Shown piece by piece: positions 50,654 to 61,300 of a stretch of DNA of 64,000 bases. The stretch's first letter is position 1. Each line of letters opens with the position of its first letter. The translations under genes and the position numbers were made by a program. Where the stretch lies: the NCBI GenBank assembly GCA_020186115.1, contig WSYJ01000036.1:1-64000 (forward strand), given 5' to 3'. This stretch comes from Histomonas meleagridis. Its lineage: Eukaryota; Parabasalia; Tritrichomonadida; Dientamoebidae. The notes under the pieces were generated by a model. That model did no database searches and was not told where the DNA came from. It worked only from the letters and a program-made list of their open reading frames with translations.

Positions 50654-52585
50654 TTATTCATCCGCAAAATCATCATCAAATGGATCATCTTCGGCTTCAT
50701 TGTAAAGTGGGTTTTGGTAGTTAACTGTAGAATCCTTTTCGATTGTTGTATCCACAGCATCTCCAATACCAGAAAGGACAGCCTTTGCACCGAAGTTCTT
50801 GAAAATGGCAACAGCTGCTGCAACGATTGCAGCAACACCAACAATTGCACCAGCAATAGCGTAATACTTAACGTTGCTATCTTCGGAATCATCAACGGTT
50901 CCCTGTTGGTCTACTGGGATACCATTAATGAATGAAGGAGAAGGTGATTGTGAAGCTGAAATTGATCGTGTTGGTGATACAGATGATGAAATAGAACGTG
51001 ATGCTGAAATAGAACGTGATGCTGAAATAGAACGTGATGGTGATGCAGAAGGTGATGGAGATTGTGATGGTGTTGCTGCTGGGATTGTGAGCTTGACGCT
51101 TTTAACTGGGCTGATATTACCGAAGCCATCATATGCAATTGCATATAAGTGTTGACCATCTTTGAAATCGTCACGAGTTAATTGAATTGTTGAAGATTCT
51201 GAGATTAAGCCATTGTTAGCTAAGTCACTTTCTGTAAGGCTAGCGCCTTCATCTGCAATTAAGTATTTGTAATACTTAACACCAGTTGTAACAGTTGCCT
51301 CTGCAACATTTGATTCTAACAAAATTTCATCTGTATCTCTGTCAACAGCTTTAAGTTGGAAACGATATTTTGAACCAGAATCAATTGCTTCAATAGCAAC
51401 AGTAAGTGTATCTTCATAGAAATTGATTGTTTGGATCTTTGGTGCAGCATAATCTTGTGATGAATGATCTTCGGAAAATGTTTCATAAGTTCTTTGCTTC
51501 AAATAATAAATGGTATTTGCAATGACTTGGATTTCACTTACTGTGGATTCACAGTTACTATGACCTGTTTGGATCATTGCTGTGTTATCTTTGGTTGTTA
51601 AATAGAAGTTATGTTTAAGGCCAAACTTATCTATTTCCTCGCCACTTTTATCGAAGGACATCCAAACATCTCCTGTAGCTGCATGATATGTTGTGTGTGA
51701 AGCTGGAATTGTTAAGGTTGTTCCAATTTTACCAATTTCATAAGGATAATTTGTTAAAAGTCCTTCTTTTCGAATTTGAATTGTGCTAGAGTCCTTCTTT
51801 TTATAAGTAGGTTTTCCGTGAATGCCATTTAATGTAATTTCATCATCAATGTTCATTGAATAAATTCCAAATAATTTTCGAATAGCAACTAAACCAGTAG
51901 CACGACCACCTCTGATGAAATCAAAAGAGATAGAATCATGTCCTGTCAAAACACCATATCCTGCATTAATGTAAGGTTTAATATAATCTTCAGCTGTTGT
52001 TGTTTTGATTGAATATCCTGAATTTGCATCCCATGTTCCAAAGAAGATAACATCATAATCATAAATAAACTTAGGATTATTAACAATTTTATCTTCAAAA
52101 TCATTGATTGACATTGGAGTAACAAAAATAAGTTGTTGCTTTGTGTTTTGATCGATACCAGCTGCATCAAATTTTTCTACTTTATTTAGTTTATTATCAA
52201 TTATGGTTCCTCCTTCCATCCAAATCTTTAAAGCAGCTGACTTTGAAATTGTGATTTTAGTTCCATTTGTGAATATAAAGTCAACTAAATAAGTGTTATA
52301 TTTTCCAGTATTTTTAGAATCTTGTCCTTTATTGCCATCAATTTGACTTGGATATACATTAAGTACATTGACTTTGGTACCAGATATATAAGTGCTAATT
52401 TGCTTCCAGTTACCCCATTCATCATTTTCATAACTTTTTTGATAAAGTTTGTAATAAATATTTCCAGTAACATTATTCCAAGAAAGATAAGTACCACCTT
52501 TACCATTTGCTAAATCTGCTCTTGGTTCAGCAGAAAGAGTAAGTTCTTGTTCACTTCTAATGAACGTAAGAAGGAAAACAAACAT
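50654..52585 (-). CDS. Type I surface protein with Ser/Pro stalk and NPLY cytoplasmic tail
   Basis: The 643-residue protein has an N-terminal signal peptide (MFVFLLTFIRSEQ), a large extracellular part with FIFTNGTKITIS, YDYDVIFFGTWDANSG and TGHDSISFDFIRGG (a fold I cannot name), and an Ig-like region (~390-500). A Ser/Pro/Arg stalk (SPSPSASPSRSISASRSIS and repeats, ~505-552) leads to one TM segment (YYAIAGAIVGVAAIVAAAVAIF, ~572-594) and a ~48-residue tail. The tail contains NPLY and DDPFDD. NPxY signals bind clathrin adaptors, and NPx[YF] tails are known on trichomonad BspA and Pmp surface proteins. The adaptor gene AP-1 gamma lies 2.4 kb away. It is probably a cell-surface protein that is endocytosed; its ligand is unknown. 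Confidence 0.75.
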   Translation of the reverse strand: MFVFLLTFIRSEQELTLSAEPRADLANGKGGTYLSWNNVTGNIYYKLYQKSYENDEWGNWKQISTYISGTKVNVLNVYPSQIDGNKGQDSKNTGKYNTYLVDFIFTNGTKITISKSAALKIWMEGGTIIDNKLNKVEKFDAAGIDQNTKQQLIFVTPMSINDFEDKIVNNPKFIYDYDVIFFGTWDANSGYSIKTTTAEDYIKPYINAGYGVLTGHDSISFDFIRGGRATGLVAIRKLFGIYSMNIDDEITLNGIHGKPTYKKKDSSTIQIRKEGLLTNYPYEIGKIGTTLTIPASHTTYHAATGDVWMSFDKSGEEIDKFGLKHNFYLTTKDNTAMIQTGHSNCESTVSEIQVIANTIYYLKQRTYETFSEDHSSQDYAAPKIQTINFYEDTLTVAIEAIDSGSKYRFQLKAVDRDTDEILLESNVAEATVTTGVKYYKYLIADEGASLTESDLANNGLISESSTIQLTRDDFKDGQHLYAIAYDGFGNISPVKSVKLTIPAATPSQSPSPSASPSRSISASRSISASRSISSSVSPTRSISASQSPSPSFINGIPVDQQGTVDDSEDSNVKYYAIAGAIVGVAAIVAAAVAIFKNFGAKAVLSGIGDAVDTTIEKDSTVNYQNPLYNEAEDDPFDDDFADE

Positions 52586-53558
52586 TAAAATGTCAATTTC
52601 AATACTTCGGTTTTTGATAACTTTGCAACCATTTTCTCAATATGGAAATAACTTCGGCACAATGGGATAACACATGCTATAATTGAAAATATATTATCAC
52701 TGATAAATAGTTAAGATAAATTTATGTTTACATAATGTTTGATAATGTATCTATTAAGAAATTTATGTTTATATTCCCTTCATCATCGTAGATAGCCCAC
52801 TCAAGCTTTCAAAAGCCTCGTAATCATTGCGCCATACAAAAACGAAAAATTGAATACAGTTTTGAATACGTTATTTGGTTATAACAAAACATGTTTTCTC
52901 TATCATTATTTCAATGGTGTTTTATGGTTATGTTTGGTCGAAAGCTTTCGACCTGTAAATTTGCCGCCTGAAATTGAATGCGATTCGAACGATAATTTCT
53001 TGTTATAACAACCTTATTTAAATTTCATAATGGTATATACAACACATTCAAAAACTTCATAGAAAAAACATGGAATCTAATGATATCCAATATAACTATT
53101 AATAGTATTACTCTAATCGAATAGTTATTGTGTTTTTTCATTAAAATATCGACGCCATTAAATATATTATATCCGCGTTTTCAAATTGTAAATCGCTTTA
53201 TAATTGTGTACAATTCGAAAACTTTGTTGAATTCATATATATACCGATTAATAGTAAACATAATATATCACACAAGAGGTCACATTATCTAAATTTGGTA
53301 TATAAATTTTCAATTATTCATCAAAATATACATAAAGAATTGGTGGTTAATACAATGATGACGAAATATTTATTGAAATATATGTATTAAATGGATTACC
53401 TTAAAAACTCACATAATTTTAACGAAAAAAAGAATTTTGTTGTAAAGTTGCACGACAATCCATCTTTCATATACTAAATTGCCCTTCTACAGATAAAATT
53501 GGTGATCACAATACTATATAAAAATTAAGTTTTGACAATTTTACAGTATATTGTTTAA
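52586..53558. other. Gene-poor kilobase with one perfect palindrome
   Basis: I see no gene. The only feature is GGTCGAAAGCTTTCGACC, an exact 18-bp palindrome at 52936-52953, in a locally GC-richer patch (52790-53000). The rest is AT-rich. Confidence 0.5.
52936..52953. repeat. 18-bp perfect palindrome
   Basis: GGTCGAAAGCTTTCGACC equals its own reverse complement. It could be a dimeric-protein site or a cruciform. It has no second copy that I noticed. Confidence 0.7.
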
Positions 53559-54879
53559 TTATAAATAATTCCTAAAGTATGCTGATATCTCTTTGTTTTC
53601 TTGTGCAAGCTGATATGGTGTTTTTCCTATTTTAAATTTGAATAAACAATGTTGAAAGGTTAAAATTAACTTTAATGTTTGGGTCAGCTCCTTTACTTAA
53701 AAGAAATTTTACTATTTCTCTGTTTCCTGCTTTCACTGCATTGTGAAGTGGAGTATTACATCGAAAAATCAAATATTTTATTAAGTAAAAGTACATTATA
53801 AAAAGTATTGATAATTTATCTTCAAAATTTATATCAGAACCATATTCAATTAGTATCTCAATAACATCAGTTTTTCTATTTTTTACTGCATAAAATAATG
53901 GTGTTTGAAATTCGATGATGAAATTCCAAATGAAGAAAAAATAAATAATCATCGAAAATAAAAAAGAAACTTCAATATTAGGATCAATTCCTGATTCAAG
54001 AAGTTTAATGACTATATCAATAACACCCTTTTCAGATGCCGTAAATAACAAATTTGATAAATTAGATTCACAAACATTATTTTCGATAAGGAAATTCAAA
54101 ATTTCAAATCGATCATAATCTAATGCAACATCAAATGCATTTTTATTAAATTTAATTAAACACCATAAAGCAAACCAATTAAATTATATTTGTTAATGCT
54201 AATTTTGAACCTTTTTCAATTAGAAATTGGACTGTTTTCATATGATTTTCTTTAATTGCATAGTGAAGAGGTGTCGATAATAAATTAAAAATAAATTCCA
54301 TCATTTGATTGAACATCAATTTCCATTTTGTTTTTTATAAGAAAATATATAATTTGTATATGTCCATACATTGCAGCAAGATGCATTGGTGTTAATCCAC
54401 TTTGAGTATAAATATTTCCTGCTTTATCATCAAGAGATTTAATACATGAACCCCATAACAATTTTAAAACAGTATATGATCCATATTGTGCTGCATAATG
54501 TATTGGTGTAAAAATAATTTAGAAGTAACACCAATAGAATCCCGTACATTAAAATTAACTCCCCTATTTTCAAGAAGTGTATAAAATAATTGTGAATTAG
54601 AAGCAGCAATAAAATGTATTAAAAATCGAATATATATAAAAAAATATTTTTCTTATCAACAATATTAAGATTTGATCCATTAATCATCAAGTGTTTGAAA
54701 CATTTTTCTGATTTATAATATGCTGCGAATGATATTAATGGTGGATCTGATTTTACAATTTCAGGAAAATTATCTTCTAAATTAGTTACTCTTGAATCAT
54801 ATGAAAGTCCCGAAGCTATTATTTCTTCCAACTCTTCAAGAGAATCTTCCATTAATATTGTTTCTATTTTTTTCTTCAT
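53559..54879 (-). CDS. Ankyrin-repeat protein with very short frame-breaking spacers
   Basis: The ATG at 54879 opens MKKKIETILMEDSLEELEE and an ankyrin repeat ending NIVDKKNI. Seventeen bases later the frame resumes at FLIHFIAASNS. A following repeat ends VRDSIGV and, after 17 bases (TTCTAAATTATTTTTAC or a shifted equivalent), resumes as TPIHYAAQYG, a textbook ankyrin junction. One junction, at DDKAGNIYTQSGLTPMHLAA, has no spacer. Others have ~19 nt (SNDGI to TPLHYAI), ~43 nt, and longer ones. One of these contains TTTGGAATT exactly 17 nt before TPLFYAV. The end is GKTPYQLAQENKEISAYFRN and TAA at 53559-53561. It is a fourth, divergent gene with the same kind of interruption. It is divergent from AP-1 gamma across 62 bp. 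Confidence 0.7.
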
Positions 54880-54941
54880 GGAATTTAATATTAAATTTTT
54901 TTAAAGGTTATTTTAAGCGACCGTTTATCAATAGCACACAT
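54880..54941. promoter_or_regulatory. 62-bp shared divergent promoter
   Basis: Only 62 bp separate the start codons of the ankyrin gene (minus) and AP-1 gamma (plus). It contains GACCGTTTATC (~54920), which resembles boxes elsewhere in the window, and a T-rich run on the minus-gene side. Confidence 0.4.
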
Positions 54942-57182
54942 ATGACACAATCCTTTGAAGATTTCGTAAGCATATTAAGATTAGCAGAAAGTAAGCAAAA
55001 AGAAAAATCAATAATCTCAAAAGAGCAAGCTCAAATTCGGAATTACCTTCGAAACGTAAAAGATTATTCATACATGCCAACAGTTGTTTCAAAATTAATT
55101 TATCTTGATATGGTTGGCTGTAATGTTTCATATGGACAAATGGATATCATAAACTTAATGGCAAATGAAAGATTTAGTTATAAAAGGGTTGGTTATATTG
55201 CTGCTTCAGCACTTCTTGATCAAACGAATGAAGTCACTGTACTAGTCACGCAAAACCTTCTTAAAGATATAGAATCAACAGATTTAAATGTTCAATGTTT
55301 AGCTCTAACATTTATTGCAAATTTAGGATCTCCAGAAGTTTGTCGTTCAGTTGCACCCAATGTTTCCCGTCTACTCAAGTCCACAGACATGCGAATTCTT
55401 AAAAGGGCAGGGATGGCAACAGTCAGCATAATTCGTCAAAATCCAGATATAGCTAATTCCTACAAGAACTCTGTTCAAGGTCTTTTAAATAGTAACAATC
55501 ATGGTGCTGTTACTGCTGGAATAAATCTTGTAATCACAATGCTTCAAATTGAACCAAGACTTCGTAAATCTTGGGCAAGCTATACATCTTCTTTTGGGAA
55601 GATCCTTAAGTCATTAGTCAATAGCGGTCCTGTTATGGAGTTCGCGAAAAGCGGTTTTAACGATCCGATGATGCAAGTGAAGACGTTAAAGGTCATATCA
55701 CTTATTGGGGCCAAAAACAACTCTGAGCTCGAGAACATTCTTCAGACCATTATATCCTCATGCTCAACACGTAAGAACACAGGTAGATCAATATTATTCC
55801 AAACTGTTGAAACGATTTTTGCAATATCAAAAAAACCATCTCTTAGAGGTATAGCTTTAAATCAAGTTGGACGTCTTCTTAGTAGCAAAAAGCCTAATGT
55901 GGTATATTCGGCTCTTTCATTAATGGCTCGTATTCTTGGATCAAAACACGTACTTATTAAGAAAGGAAATGCTGACTCTATGGCAATCCAGAGGTACAAA
56001 GATGAAATAACGAAGTGTCTTAACCATAAAGATGCATCTATTCGTCGAAGAGCTTTAGATGTAATTTCATCATTAATTAACAAAGACAATGCCGACAAAC
56101 TCATTCCTGAAATACTAATTTACATCAAGTTCCCAGATGCAGATTTTCGCCGTGAACTTGTTACGAAGATATATTATTCAATCCAAGAATTTGCCACAGA
56201 TCCCAAATGGATCTTTGAAACGGTTCATCAAATTCTTGTTGAAAATGGGAATTATTGTTCATCTGAGATAATATCATCATTTTGTGAATTCATCATGAAA
56301 TCACCCGAAATCTATACATTTGCGATCCATCACTTTTCATCCTCCTTAATGAACTATTGCGACAATCAATCCTTATTGCAAGTGAGCTCTTTTGTCATCG
56401 GCGAGTTTTCAATGGAAGATGACGGTTCCTTTGAATCGCTCTCACAAATTTTGAATATGCCACAGACAACTTTCGAAACCAAAATGTACATCATCATTGC
56501 AATTGCTAAGATGTCTACACGATTTAACAAGAAAGAATATGCTTATAATCTTTTTTCGGAACTTGTTAAGTCCAACAATTTAGAAATCCAACAACGGTCT
56601 GGTGAAATGATGAAACTTTTGACGCATACAGATGTGTGCGAAGAAATGCTTGCGCCCATAGCAGATGCCACGAATGTTGAGATGCAAGCGACAACTGAAA
56701 ACTCAAATAACAAAACACAAGTCGATGATATCCTTATGTCGATTATCAATGATTCGACACCACAACAACAGCAACAAAGTAATAACAGCATTAATTTAAT
56801 CGATGACCTGATTGGCGATTTACAGCCAAAGAAAAACGAGCCAACAATTGTCGCGAAGACTTCGGACTTTGTCATTTGTGGACAGTCGAAAGTGAATCCG
56901 CAAAACCAAAATCAGATCGCAATACAACTCGTTGTGTACGCAGTGAACAACGCGCAACTTGACAACTTCAGAACTGACTTCCAAGTGCCGAACGGATGGA
57001 GAATCAATGCGCAGCCAGCGAGCGCAGACACGGTGACGCGGTCCGAGCCCGTGACGCAAGTTGTGTACCTGATGAACGAGAGCGGAGGCAAGTTCGAAAT
57101 GAGGGTGAGGTGCAGATATAGAAGAGAGACGAATGAGGTGGAGGAGGTGCTGAGCGTAAGTGAATTACCGAACTTGCAATGA
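54942..57182 (+). CDS. AP1G: Gamma-adaptin, large subunit of adaptor complex AP-1
   Basis: AP-1 sorts cargo between the trans-Golgi network and endosomes with clathrin. The 746-residue protein starts at MTQSFEDFVSILRLAE. The longer frame from 54792 would overlap the divergent ankyrin gene and is rejected. The helical trunk (to ~590) has RNYLRNVKDYSYMPTVVSKL, KRVGYIAASALL and LTFIANLGSPEVCRSVAP, all close to gamma-adaptin. A Gln/Asn-rich hinge (~600-640) with LIDDLIGDL, a clathrin-box-like stretch, leads to an ear domain (~640-746: VNPQNQNQIAIQLVVYAVNN, FQVPNGWRINAQPAS). Length is near the norm. The last ~350 bp are markedly GC-rich compared with the start. Confidence 0.9.
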   Translation: MTQSFEDFVSILRLAESKQKEKSIISKEQAQIRNYLRNVKDYSYMPTVVSKLIYLDMVGCNVSYGQMDIINLMANERFSYKRVGYIAASALLDQTNEVTVLVTQNLLKDIESTDLNVQCLALTFIANLGSPEVCRSVAPNVSRLLKSTDMRILKRAGMATVSIIRQNPDIANSYKNSVQGLLNSNNHGAVTAGINLVITMLQIEPRLRKSWASYTSSFGKILKSLVNSGPVMEFAKSGFNDPMMQVKTLKVISLIGAKNNSELENILQTIISSCSTRKNTGRSILFQTVETIFAISKKPSLRGIALNQVGRLLSSKKPNVVYSALSLMARILGSKHVLIKKGNADSMAIQRYKDEITKCLNHKDASIRRRALDVISSLINKDNADKLIPEILIYIKFPDADFRRELVTKIYYSIQEFATDPKWIFETVHQILVENGNYCSSEIISSFCEFIMKSPEIYTFAIHHFSSSLMNYCDNQSLLQVSSFVIGEFSMEDDGSFESLSQILNMPQTTFETKMYIIIAIAKMSTRFNKKEYAYNLFSELVKSNNLEIQQRSGEMMKLLTHTDVCEEMLAPIADATNVEMQATTENSNNKTQVDDILMSIINDSTPQQQQQSNNSINLIDDLIGDLQPKKNEPTIVAKTSDFVICGQSKVNPQNQNQIAIQLVVYAVNNAQLDNFRTDFQVPNGWRINAQPASADTVTRSEPVTQVVYLMNESGGKFEMRVRCRYRRETNEVEEVLSVSELPNLQ

Positions 57183-58303
57183 TTTGTTAAATGGCTGAAA
57201 TTAATAAATAATAAAATTTTAATAAAATGTGTAATGTGATTTGTAATGTGAATGTTTTTGTGTTAGTGCAGAGCTAAGATGTAAGTGATGTATCATTGAT
57301 TTGTTAGGTTTGGATAGTACAAATATTATCTAAATTAAATACAAGTTACTAAAAAGAATGATGTTGAATAATTACAAAAAAATAGTAGGAAATATCAATT
57401 ATTATACTGTGATTCATTAATATTTAAAAATAATAATAAGTTTTTTTGATTCCGACTGAAATTTGCAACATAATGATTCATAACATATCAAATAATAGAA
57501 AAATAAAATCAAATAAACTTTAGTTACAGTGCAAACAAGACAAAATTCTACATTAAAATCACTAACTTTATTTATGAAACTAATATTAATAATAACGTCG
57601 GATCTAAATGAATTATTCCAATTGATTTAAACTTATTCTCAGTTATTATATCATGTGATAGTCATGAAGAATATTCCATAAAGTCCGAGTTTAAATAATA
57701 AATCACCGAAGAAAACAATGTTTTGGGAAAAAATTAGATTCATTAATCAAATTAGGGATCATGCCAGAGCAACAAATTCGTGAAAATGGATTTTAACCAT
57801 AAAATAAATACAAATTATACACTGTAGTAATAGCATAAATAAAAAAAATTAATTCCAACCAATCTCTTAATTTAAATTACCTATTTTAAAATAGGTGCTA
57901 AATTACGAGCGAATTCTGGTTTCAAATTAGAAAAAAAAATTAATTTGATATTTATATATGCAAGATTCAAGACAAGACATTTTACCATCAAAGCCTCACA
58001 CACCAGAAAAATAAGTTCAATAAAAATATGTTATTACCTGTTTACGGTATTATAATATTTTTTATCCCTCCAAAAAATATTGTTTTAAATTCTTTTACAA
58101 ACTTCAGATCAAATTTCCATATGAGTCATAACCTTTTTCAGCACAGCTGATAACATTGAACTTACTTCATATTTTTGCATAAAAATTTAATAGCTTCAAA
58201 ATAATTTATACAAATTTTATTCTAATAAAAACACATCACATTATTAAATTCGTTTCATTCATTCTGCTAACACAAAAAGTGCCATTGGGGTGCCCCTAAT
58301 ACA
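57183..58303. other. AT-rich intergenic kilobase
   Basis: I see no gene. CCTATTTTAAAATAGG at 57880-57895 is a perfect 16-bp palindrome. Just before the next start is TTGGGGTGCCCC (~58286-58297), also found upstream of the V-ATPase H start. The rest is featureless. Confidence 0.5.
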
Positions 58304-61300
58304 ATGGGTGATTCTTCTCTCAACATTGAACTTTACGGGCAAATTGGAATCGGCCGGAAGGATCAGCCGTATCAGCCCACTGTCACCTACAAGGGCCGGA
58401 TCAAGCAGACGATAGAATTTGTTGCAGCCAAAAGCATCGACATCAAGCGGAAGGACGAAGTCTTCAACTACGCCGAGATCGTGAAGCCTCTCGAGCACCC
58501 GAACGTTGTGAAGTTCCACCACTGGTACCAGACAGGGCACCACTTCTGGATCATTCAGGAGCTATGTCCGGGCGGGACATTGCTTGAGCTCCTTGATCAA
58601 GACAAGCGACTTCCGGAGTCCATAATCCGTATATTTGGTAGTGACATATTATCAGCTTTACTTTACTTACATAAACACGGCATAATATATCGTGACTTAC
58701 AACCACGGAATATTATGTTAGACGAATGTGGGTCTCTTAAACTCAATGACTTCACACATGCGGAACGACTTGAGCGACCATTTGATCTTGAGAACATTGA
58801 CCAAGAATTGACCGAATACATGGCGCCAGAACTATTCAATGAGCAAGGAGTCGCATCGTTTTCATCTGACCATTGGGCGCTCGGCTGTCTGTTATATCGG
58901 ATGGCGTCGGGGACAACTCCGTTCCTGTCGACTTCGCAAGAGGAAATGCTTCTGAAAATCCACGATTTCCAACCGCCGCATTTGAGTGGATATTCGGCCG
59001 AGTTCAATGACCTCATTCAACGGCTTCTTCAAAAGGACTGTTTCCAACGGATCAACTGGGAGCAGATCATAGCGCACTCGTTCTGGAAGGACGTTATCCG
59101 TAACCGATCGAACTTTGATCCGACATTTAATAATTTTAATTTATCGCAGTTACCAATCGAGCCTCGGATCTCGAACAACAAAGTGTACAAGCCACTTGAG
59201 CGGAAAGCGAGCACGATCACCATCAATGTACCCAAAATTCCGAATGAGAATCAAACGCAAATATCGGGTAATAACTCGATTGAGAATTATATCCTTTCGT
59301 CGACATTACTAAGTCCGCAGCCATTAATCTTTAATCCGAATATTGAAGAGATATCATTACCACCATTTGATCAATTTTTGAATGAGTTTCCGATCACTTC
59401 AATCCAATTAATATCGAAAGATATAAAAGAGAAACAAAACGCAATAAGTCAAATCTTAAGTACATTAAAGTCATCGAATATTCGACCGAAGAAGAAATTT
59501 CCATTTATATCATTTCTAATTAACCAAGCGAAGAATCCAGAGATATCGACGACATTAGCAACGTGTACATTTTTTAAAGATTTGTTATTGATCGCACAAG
59601 ATACTAAACATCCATCGTTAGTATCCGGATATTTATTATTATATTCGATGATTGTACATAACACGAAAACTATTTCAGCATCGAATTTAACAGAAGAAGC
59701 ACTTTCACCTTTATCAATATTAATACATAAAAAAGAGAAAATTTCACGGAAAGTAATAATATGTATTGGGGAAATCTCATTTTATATTGCGACATCGAAT
59801 GATAAAACTTTAAAGTTCCCATTGTTCATAACAAATATTTTGTTTAATTCATTAAAAAGTAATGATGAACCTTCACGTCATTATTCTATTAGAGCGATTA
59901 CCAATTTATTAACAACGAAACGAAGTTTGGAATTATTTGATTTAAAGAATTTGGAAACAAATATCATCAATTTTAATGTCGGTAATTCCCCATTAATGTT
60001 AGATACTTATGCGACTTGTTTATTTATGATATATAAGAATAATAATAATAAAACAAATTATGAAAATAAAATACAATCATTAATCAAACAATTATTAGCT
60101 ATTAATAGTTCAACTGCTCGAATTTTAGGTTTAATGTTAGCAACACTTGTAAATATGTTAAAGTTATTTAAGAATGAAATCCAATCAATAATTAATACAT
60201 CTGTAGGTGAATTAAGGAATAAATGTATATTAAGTTTATGTATTATTTATCAAGATGACTTAGAAAACTTTGTAAATATTTCTCAAAAGTTTTATTCGAC
60301 ATTTGATAAAATAGAAAAAGAATCAATCGAAGTAACAAAAATTATATCAAAATGGAGTGCATTAATATCAAATAAAATTATTAATACACAATATAATTCT
60401 TATAAATTATATGAAATTATTTTGGACGCAATTTCTATTAAAAGTTGTTTAATCGAAATTTGGTCAAAGAAATTCGAAATGAAATTTAAAGAAATATTAC
60501 ATAATATACATTATGAATATTCTGATTGTGATAAGTTATTACAAATCATTGAAATCGTTTTATATAATAATATTTGTGATTATTCTATAATCGTTGACTT
60601 AGATAAAGCTTTTGATTCACCTAAAGCAGATTTTCGATTTTTATCATTAAAAATTATTTCTAATATTATTACGACATTAATAGAAATTCCAGATAATATA
60701 ATTGATTTCATATCTAAAACTATAATTCCACGTTTAAATAACTTATTAAATGATGAAGAAATGATTGTTGATTTAACTATAAAAATATTATTAATTATAA
60801 CAAATAATAATAAATCTAATTTCATCATAAATAAAATTTCAAACCCAATATATTTGCCATTAATATTTAAAAGAATCTCCGAAAATAATTCATCCGCAAT
60901 TTTATTAGTATCAAATATAATACAAAATGGGAATATAATGATCGATAACTTAATTAACGCTGGAATTATAAACGTGTTAATGACTTCAATTAAGAAAAAT
61001 TCAACAGCGTTAATAACAATTAGTTTGTTATATATGATATTCTTACCAATCGCTAAACAAATGACTGAGAATTCAGTACAAATTGAACCAATAATTAAGA
61101 AAATTTTACCTTTGGCTAAATTATCAATAAATTGCGTTGAATTAATACAAAAAAGTCCTAACGCAAATACATGTTTAGCTTTGATTATACATATATTTAC
61201 GCCTTTAAATAATAACGAGGAAATTCCTTACATAGAATGCTTCGATTTAATAGCAAAGAAATTGGAAAAGGTATACAATGATGATAAAAAAGGTGAAAAG

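Noticed and set aside
54792-54941. N-terminal extension of AP-1 gamma
   Set aside because: The upstream Met codons overlap the divergent ankyrin start, and the extra residues are not adaptin-like.
58259-58303. Trichomonad intron branch/3' splice motif (GCTAACACAAAAAG)
   Set aside because: It resembles ACTAACACACAG only in part, there is no upstream GTAYGT donor or exon, and the ULK4 ATG follows directly.
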